From contig JAKMXF010000356.1 in NCBI GenBank assembly GCA_024704765.1, forward strand, positions 62,001 to 126,000: a stretch of DNA of 64,000 bases. Direction: 5' to 3'. This document shows positions 57,809 to 64,000 of this stretch, piece by piece. A model generated the notes under the pieces. The model worked only from the letters and a program-made list of their open reading frames with translations, was not told the DNA's origin and made no database searches. The DNA is from Oopsacas minuta. Lineage: Eukaryota; Porifera; Hexactinellida; Lyssacinosida; Leucopsacidae. Position numbers and translations under genes: made by a program. The first letter of the stretch is position 1; each line of letters opens with the position of its first letter.

Positions 57809-58878
57809 ATGCTGAAAATATTTGTTTGTTTATTATTGTTTACAATTGTGACTGCTAGAAGTCTCAGAAACAACAATAAATATATAATAGTGCTACGTGA
57901 TGGATGCGGTGAGGGAGATATGAAGTATGTAATGAATGAAATACAGCTGTATGAAGGGAAACAGACAGAGGATCTGGAGATGAAGTGTTCTAAAATTATA
58001 TTCCCATTCATTACTGCAGTCTTAAGTGATAATACTGTACACAAGGTTAGTACACAATAGCATAAACAACAACACATTATATTAACATACAAGGATTTTG
58101 TTTGTTTGTTTGTTTACATATTTTGTTTACAGGTATCCCTCCTACCGGTAGTAGACTACATAGAGAAGGACCAACGAGTCCACATGTCCCCTATGGAAAA
58201 TACTACCACCTCCAAAGGGCCCACCTTCGCAGGGCCTACTGATGGTCTACAGCTGTCAACTGACAGATATAACTTGGACATAATTAACAAGCCTACAGAC
58301 GGGTGTAGAAATAACGAATATGATCCTCCAAATGATGGGACGGGTGCTGATATTTATATTATTGATACAGGTATTAATTACGATCACGCAGACTTTAAAG
58401 ATTCTCATGGAGTAACCAGAGCAAAATACGGAGGTTACGATCCAATTATTCCATCAAAAGATGGGGCGGATTGTAACGGGCACGGGTCTCATTGTGCGGG
58501 AATAGCAGGGGGTATAACTAGCGGGGTAGCAAAGAATGCAAACCTGTACAGTATTAGAGTGCTAGATTGCAGTGGAAGCGGGTGGACGAGTGAGATAATA
58601 GGAGGACTGGATCATGTAGCGGGGAGGCATGAAGAGAGGCACCAAGAGTAAGTTTATAAACAACAAACAAACAAACAAACAATATATAGTTAAATTGGTA
58701 AACTTGTTTCAGCTCCAAATGATGTACATCTAAGCATGCAGGCCAGTGGCACAAAGTGTCCAATTCATGGAAATATTTCAATGACAGTTAAAGGCGGTCT
58801 GTGTAGATAAAATCATTAGTAAATATATTGTGTAATCATTCATGTGACAACTGAAACTAGTTTACAACTAACAGCTAA

Positions 58879-58911
<33 letters not shown>

Positions 58912-59701
58912 TAACAAGTGTTTACAATTAACAGTGACATAACTGAATTTAATCCATTCTAGCGCTGATTTTGTGGCTTCTATAGCCAGCATGTCACTTG
59001 GGGGAGGATACAGCAATGCATTTAATAAGGCAGTGAATGATGTGGTAGGCAAAGGGGTTTTCGTAGTGTCGGCGAGTGGTAACGATGGGTTGGACGCTTG
59101 TAACTCAAGCCCCGGATCAGCCACAGACTCTATTAACGTGGGTGCCAGTTCAGAGCCAATCCCTGGATGTGAGAACCCAATAGCATACTTCTCAAACTGG
59201 GGTACCTGTGTTGATATCATAGCTCCAGGCGTGGATATTATGAGTGTTGATTTCAGTAATAACAATGGTAAGTATTGGTTGTTAAGACCCGCCCATTGCT
59301 GTTAAATACAACCCACTCAAAGGAGCGGGATAATCCGAGATATAACCGATGATAAATATGTAACTTTGACGGTTCGTGACCATATTTGTACAATTTCACA
59401 CCTCGATATATCAATTTTCTTTGTAACGGAGTTGTCTGTATCTCTTAACTATACATACACACATTCCAATTATACTTTATCGTAACTAGATTTCACCAAG
59501 TTTTCTGGGACCTCTATGGCATGTCCTCATGTTGCTGGAGCAGTTGCTCTCCTATTAAAGAATGACAAGACACTAACCCCTGCAGAGGTTAAGGAGATGA
59601 TAAGCAATGGTGCTGATGATGTAGATAGGTCAGCTATGACCCCACACATCAGAAATCAATCTACCAGCAAGAGACTCTATGTACCCACTAATTACAGCTG
59701 A
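57809..59701 (+). CDS. Secreted proteinase-K-like subtilisin (S8), 4 exons
   Basis: Exons 57809-58045, 58133-58647, 58963-59267 and 59490-59701 join in frame to 422 residues. A signal peptide (1-16, cut near TAR-S) is followed by an I9-type inhibitor propeptide (about 24-100, YIIVLRDG ... HKVSLLPVVDYIEKDQRV). The catalytic triad is Asp157 in IIDTGIN, His196 in GHGSHCAG and Ser361 in SGTSMACPHVAG; the oxyanion Asn is in SASGND. The SGSGW and SMSLGGGYS words put it in the proteinase K group, which in animals includes PCSK9. The domain ends soon after the catalytic region, without the Cys-rich tail of PCSK9. Likely an active extracellular protease. Intron 2 carries a MITE copy and an (AAC)n run. 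Confidence 0.93.
58701..58863. mobile_element. MITE, second copy of the 30531-30724 family
   Basis: Starts AACTTGTTTCAGCTCC and keeps near-identity with 30531-30633 for about 105 bases; the right end AACTGAAACTAGTTT is more diverged and the middle is shorter. It lies in intron 2 of the subtilisin gene. Confidence 0.6.
59310..59430. mobile_element. Diverged MITE of the 30163 family in subtilisin intron 3
   Basis: Words ATATAACCGATGATAAATATGTAAC, TTTGTACAATTTCACACCTCGATATAT-type sequence and GGAGTTGTCTGTA correspond to the element at 30163-30323 in reverse order. Confidence 0.45.
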
Positions 59702-59938
59702 TTAACTACCTTTTAATCGTGTTACAATTTGTTGTTATTTACGTATCATAGAGATGTATTTGTAAATATTGTTACCTGAGGATCTGCCCCCCCAGCCCCC
59801 CCCCTATTTATCTAACACCTATCTGTTTATATTATTGTTTTCTAGAAGATTTTTGATAACAAATGTTTTCATACATATGTTGTTGATCAATAAAATGTAA
59901 ATACAAACACACTAATTCAATTATAATTATTTGTTCTT

Positions 59939-62900
59939 CTAACAAATTGGAATCTTAACACCTAAGAAATTATAGGAATATATAATGTTTGTTTGTATGT
60001 ATGTTTGTTTGCTTATTTGTATGTTCGTATGTTTGTTTATTTGTTTATCTGTTTGTTTATCAGTTGTTTTATCACCTGATTTCCTATCCACAATAGATTT
60101 AAAATATTTCTTGGGTAACATTCCATTCTCATTTCCAGGACATAGAATTACATTATTGTCAGACAAGTAGAAGTGATACCCATCTGATTAATACAAATAC
60201 AAATAAATACAATAACATTCCATACAGCTATTTCTGTAACTACCTTGCATAGCTAATGCTAAATCAATCTGTATAACTACTTGGCAGCTAGCTCTCATTC
60301 CTATAATTAGATTATATATTACACAAGTTGAACTGGAACTATTAACTGGAACTAACCGCTTATTACGTCATCTGCTCCTGGCATACCTGGAGCGAAGTGT
60401 ATATGATTCCTACCCATCTTAGAGAGACCCTAAAATAACAAATCAAGTAGTAACACCTTAGTTACGTATTAACCCTGTTGGTATTTACATAAATACCTTG
60501 TATAGTATAGCTTGTATACATCTATTATATGTGCCATGTATAACCACAGGGTATTGAGTAGGATCTGTCACTTCTATTAGTTCCAATTCTATGCCCTAAG
60601 GAGACAGAGAGATTATTCATATTATAGCACCTTTGGAATGGGGACATAATATATAATCACATACTACACTCCTTAACGTGCTTCTGTGACGTGTTATGTC
60701 CCATTTCCATGGTTACCTCGTTGGTATTTGGCTACACCCCGATGATACGTCCAAGAATAGGGAGAAATTGAAGAAAATATTTATATGAACTATTCATGAG
60801 AACACTAATTTAATAACAATCTGATATCTACTCATATACCAATCCCTATCATGCAAGCAAACAAACAAACAAACAAACAAACAAACAAACAAAGAATCTA
60901 ATCAATAACAAGGTAGTCTATTTATTGATCGGAGAGAAGGAAGTTGGCAGCTAGTTCTTCATTCTTATCAAATGCGAAGTAAGCTTGTATTGCCATTTGT
61001 TCTGGAAATCCTAATGCCTTCAGTCGATCGATAGCTTCTTTCTCGCTAGAGGTCACAGTAAGGGTCGATTGTCCTCCAGCACCTGCAGGGGGTGCTTGTC
61101 CAACAGTTGGTTGCCCTGTGGGTGCATGACTAGGCCCTGAGTCTGGGGAGTTTATTAGTTCTCTAAATTGAGCTTCATTTTGGTGAATCAGCTGGAAGAG
61201 TTGAGGATTGGTCTCCTCTATTTGAGCAAGGATTTGATGTAAGGCTTGAGGATTTGTTTGCAGGACATTTCTCAGCTGTTGGAATTGAGGTTGTGACCGG
61301 AGGAACTCTAGGGTGTTATCCTGCGCCGCTGGAGTCACCCCCTGCGCCTGAGGGGGTCCCATCACACCTCCCTCTGTAGGCATAAAGAGCTCTTCCCCAC
61401 CTGTTAGAATTGCAGCTGCTATTTCCAATTTATTCTCGCATCGAGTAAGGACCTCTTCCACATGAGACCGAGGGATGGAATTACCCGTTAACTCCATAAG
61501 GTTATCTATCATCTCCTCTGCGGACTGTTGAGGAGCACTACTAGCACCCTGTGGAGGGTCAGGAGGGGCAGCTACATCCTCAGAGGGAGCAGCAGGAGAC
61601 GGAGGAGAAACTTGAGGCGCTGGTGCCAGCTCGGGGGCGGGGGCAGGTACTGGGGAGGGTTTTGGTTTAGAAACCATGACAACAATAAAACTAGCCTCAT
61701 TGAGACCCATCTCCTGAATTATTTCAGTATCCTTTAGAATTTTACCCTTGAATATGAGCTTCTGATTCTCAGCTGGGTATTCAACACCCAGAGTCTCTTG
61801 TATCTTACCCTTGAGGTCCAGTGAGGTAGCTGTACCCTCTATCTCAATTTTAATCGTCTGTTGCTTAACGGTCTTAACTGTTACACTAAGCATGCTAGCA
61901 ACCGATTGATGCGGGAATATGTAACTTTAGTGAATGAATCATATAATGCATGCGGAAGGGGCAGAGACACAAATAATTAATCATATCTACGCCTGCAATA
62001 TGTATAAAAGATATAAAATAAACCACAACAAATAAAAGTTAATGATAATTATCAAACAACTTCCTACGAATAGCAGATATATCCCTGTCACATTCCTAAT
62101 ACACATCCTAGCGTCCTCAGAAGTTAATTCAGGGAGGACATTTTGTTCCTCTGTTATATAAGATTTCTCAATTTGTGTATCCTCTGTTTCCTCGGTCTGT
62201 GGGGTGTATACTAGTCCCAGTTCCAATGGGGGTATAGTACCGGGGGAGGTCTCTATGGGTCCAGTTTAGCCTGTTTCTCTCAGATTAAGTATGTAAGTCT
62301 GTTGGATGCTTCCTCCATATATTGAAGCTACAGTCCCCCTTAACACCCCCTCACCTCTCTCCTGTCATGTCCCTCATCAGTTGTACCTAACAGCTGATCG
62401 ACATATCATCATAGCATATCCCACATCTGTAACTCTAGGATATAATCAACCGAATACTGACCTCAAAAAGGTGCTAAAGTTTATTGAATGAAATTCAAAT
62501 TAAATACTGAAAGAATAAGGAAAGATACCAGCAGGGTGTCTGCAATAAGGTGTAAATTGGTATGGGAGTACACGGGGGTGAAAAGTCACATATCTATGAC
62601 CAAAGGTGACAATTGTGCCAACCTATCAGATTAGATAATATGATATTCTATTTGCTTACGTATAAATTTTAACACCCTACAATAGATTAATAATACAACT
62701 GTGATCTCGTAACCTGTCAGTATTTGGGACATGCCATACACCTTAAAATGGTAACTAAGGATAATTTTAAAGGAATGCATCCTAATATGGTAACTAAGGA
62801 TTACTTTAATGGAATGTCCCTGATTAGCTCTGATCTGTAATAGTTCTGTGGTAGGATCTGTCCGTATAGAGAATCTCTGTTTATCATTCAAGGCTACTAC

Positions 62901-63213
62901 CGCCTTAACTTGCGCTATAGAATATTTCTTGAACTTAGGGAGAGACATCAATTCATCAAGATATATATAACCTCCTATTAATCTTGTGAATAACTAGTAA
63001 ACAACAACAAAATAGTTAACAAGTGTACTACCTGGTTGTGCCTTTAACCCTTCTTTCTCAAAATTGTGTCTTAATATGGAACTAAGTAATTTGGATAGTT
63101 TCACTTCCTCAGTTTCCTATAATTATACAAATTTGAATTGTATGATTTACAAATAAATAATATTTTGATAAACTGACTGGATAGCGGGATTTGTGTTTCC
63201 CTCCTGTAGCCAT
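59939..63213 (-). CDS. TRPT1: tRNA 2'-phosphotransferase (Tpt1/KptA family), 7 exons, hosting RAD23
   Basis: Exons on the minus strand: 63213-63178, 63116-63032, 62974-62805, 60595-60497, 60429-60357, 60300-60244 and 60183-59939; frame open for 254 residues. Family words in order: LSKLLSSILRHN, GYIYLDELM, ANDKQRF-like LNDKQRFS, RANQGHS, VVIHGTY, HIHFAPG, ISGMR and the final LPKKYFKSIVDR. The conserved Arg-His of SILRH, the Arg of RANQGHS and the Arg of GMR are those used to bind NAD and the 2'-phosphate. The enzyme removes the splice-junction 2'-phosphate from ligated tRNA. The third intron is 2.2 kb and contains RAD23. After DRKSGDKT the frame runs into a (CAAA)n-type tract and reads an extra about 45 residues to the TAG at 59939. 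Confidence 0.9.
60611..60719. repeat. Dispersed repeat, second copy of 34732-34854
   Basis: Same order of GATTATTCATATTATAGCACC, AACGTGCTTCTGTGACG and CCCATTTCCATGGTTACCTC words; here GGAATGGGGACATAA and TTATGTCCCATTTCC form inverted ends. It lies in TRPT1 intron 3. Confidence 0.55.
60857..60893. repeat. (CAAA)n tract between RAD23 and TRPT1 exon 4
   Basis: About nine uninterrupted CAAA units, just downstream of the RAD23 stop. Confidence 0.9.
60922..61893 (-). CDS. RAD23: RAD23 ubiquitin receptor, nested in a TRPT1 intron
   Basis: Intronless, 323 residues. Domains in order: N-terminal ubiquitin-like domain (1-77, KLIFKGKILKD in the I44-type patch), Pro/Ala-rich linker, UBA1 (about 130-170, ending in an IAAAILTGG helix), XPC-binding domain (about 193-250, LEFLRSQPQFQQLR and LLQLIQ-type helices), and UBA2 (about 283-322, AIDRLKALGFPEQMAIQAYFA-type sequence). 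This is the complete RAD23 layout, which shuttles ubiquitinated proteins to the proteasome and stabilises XPC in nucleotide excision repair. UBA1 is diverged: the usual M-G-F/Y loop is replaced by L-T-G-N. The gene sits wholly in intron 3 of TRPT1 on the same strand. Confidence 0.95.
   Translation of the reverse strand: MLSVTVKTVKQQTIKIEIEGTATSLDLKGKIQETLGVEYPAENQKLIFKGKILKDTEIIQEMGLNEASFIVVMVSKPKPSPVPAPAPELAPAPQVSPPSPAAPSEDVAAPPDPPQGASSAPQQSAEEMIDNLMELTGNSIPRSHVEEVLTRCENKLEIAAAILTGGEELFMPTEGGVMGPPQAQGVTPAAQDNTLEFLRSQPQFQQLRNVLQTNPQALHQILAQIEETNPQLFQLIHQNEAQFRELINSPDSGPSHAPTGQPTVGQAPPAGAGGQSTLTVTSSEKEAIDRLKALGFPEQMAIQAYFAFDKNEELAANFLLSDQ
61987..62226 (-). other. Possible exon of a small membrane protein
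   Basis: An open stretch of 79 codons without its own ATG near the start; a splice acceptor (CCATAG) lies about 45 bases upstream. The first 45 residues are acidic, followed by a long hydrophobic segment of about 30 residues and a stop. It could be the last exon of a further nested gene in TRPT1 intron 3. I could not place earlier exons. On the plus strand a 61-codon ORF at 62306-62491 is likewise of unclear status. Confidence 0.3.
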
Positions 63214-63376
63214 TAATAACTAATCATATGATAAACAGGTGCAGCAGGTAAACAATAACAATAATAGATGTAAAATAAACAAATAAACAACAAACAATAA
63301 TAGAATAAAACTGATCAAATAATTGAATAATCAAAATGAAAGAAAGAAGTGAATAAAGTTTGAGGAATATGATTGA

Positions 63377-64000
63377 CTAATATTTCGAGCTAAGTAACTC
63401 CCTGAATTGTGTAATCATCTCACGGAGGGTGGGAGTAATACTCATACCCTCGAGATCAGTTAGGTAGATAGGAATGTGGCCTGATAACCATTCTACAACA
63501 TGTCGTTTCTCAGTAACATTTAATATATTATGTGATGTCATAATATAAGAAGATAGTTTTAACACTATCTGGGGTATATACAGCTGAGCCTGATTGTCTA
63601 ACCAGAAAGCATCCTTAGAGAGGTACACCCTATGGTACTCATTGAGGAGACGGATGGGGGAGAGGCCTGCCTCCAGCAGACACATGAACAGGTGGGATTG
63701 ATCCAATTCGAGCTCGAAGGAACGTTGCTCCAGGAGAACTATAATGAAATGCAGAGGGAAATAGGTGTCACCTGATTGGTTGTACTTTACAGTCAATTCC
63801 TTAAGTTTACGTAATAGGCCTATTACGTCACCATCAGTTCTCTGCTGTTTAAACATTGTAGATATCATGTCAGTCCATAAATCCTCTACCAGACGGAGGT
63901 CCTGGTGTCCCGAGCTGTGGAGGATAGAGAGGCGCCATTCTGACAAGCCGAAAGGAGTAGCGAATTCCATATACAGCTTAGTGTTGTCAAGGAGAGATAG
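63377..64000 (-). CDS. NUP155: Nucleoporin NUP155, C-terminal exon (partial)
   Basis: The frame is open from the window edge at 64000 to the TAG at 63377-63379, about 207 residues. The words LSEWRLSILHSSGHQD, LVEDLWTDMI, FPLHFIIVLLEQ and GLSPIRLLNEYHRVYLSKDAFW match the C-terminal helical domain of NUP155/Nup170, an inner-ring scaffold nucleoporin. The upstream part lies outside the window. The stop is only 163 bases from the first codon of TRPT1 on the same strand. Confidence 0.88.
   Translation of the reverse strand, partial: LSLLDNTKLYMEFATPFGLSEWRLSILHSSGHQDLRLVEDLWTDMISTMFKQQRTDGDVIGLLRKLKELTVKYNQSGDTYFPLHFIIVLLEQRSFELELDQSHLFMCLLEAGLSPIRLLNEYHRVYLSKDAFWLDNQAQLYIPQIVLKLSSYIMTSHNILNVTEKRHVVEWLSGHIPIYLTDLEGMSITPTLREMITQFRELLSSKY

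Noticed and set aside
60857-60893. Regular short repeats that might suggest a CRISPR-like array
   Set aside because: A plain CAAA microsatellite without spacers; the genome is eukaryotic.

Overview
This window is nuclear DNA of a compact, A+T-rich animal genome. Protein families include caspase with tandem death-effector domains, tetraspanin, glypican-like, vasohibin, MOSPD2, torsin and a SKICH-domain coiled-coil protein, all typical of animals. Every intron I could place is GT-AG, many are only 45-200 bp, and several genes are intronless. The many coiled-coil plus NHL-propeller genes without RING or B-box, with short introns full of (CAAA)n, make me suspect a sponge, perhaps a glass sponge. 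That is an inference, not something the sequence proves.

Layout. 0-7 kb: three secreted pepsin-family genes (A minus, B plus, C plus); A and B form an old inverted duplication, B is a pseudogene and a fourth copy survives only as a 3' tail. 7-8 kb: a palindrome-rich MITE. 8-15.5 kb: tetraspanin, torsin-like AAA+ ATPase, ALG11 and MOSPD2, all on plus. 15.5-19.1 kb: two almost identical coiled-coil/NHL genes in a 1.54-kb inverted repeat. 20-27.5 kb, minus: kelch-repeat gene, 8-exon glypican-like gene, second tetraspanin. 27.5-31.7 kb: gene-poor. 31.7-41.6 kb: caspase-8-like gene (plus), SKICH-domain gene and puromycin-sensitive aminopeptidase (both minus), the latter hosting a bHLH gene in an intron. 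42-47.8 kb: an unrecognised gene family arranged type 1, type 2, type 1', type 2' fragment. 48-54.2 kb, minus: double beta-trefoil gene and a USP36/42-type deubiquitinase. 55.1-55.7 kb: a 612-bp near-perfect palindrome with a 1-base centre. 55.9-57.5 kb, minus: a 9-exon vasohibin with an intact catalytic triad. 57.8-59.7 kb: proteinase-K-like subtilisin. 59.9-63.2 kb, minus: tRNA 2'-phosphotransferase with RAD23 nested in one intron. From 63.4 kb: 3' end of NUP155.

Most genes are unrelated housekeeping or signalling genes; I see no operon-like pathway. What unites the window is its architecture: repeated inverted or tandem duplication with decay, nested intronless genes and many small MITE families in introns and spacers. 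A motif reading TTCACACCT or TTAACACCT recurs across introns and spacers. Exon coordinates below were worked out by hand from reading frame, splice consensus and conserved family motifs.
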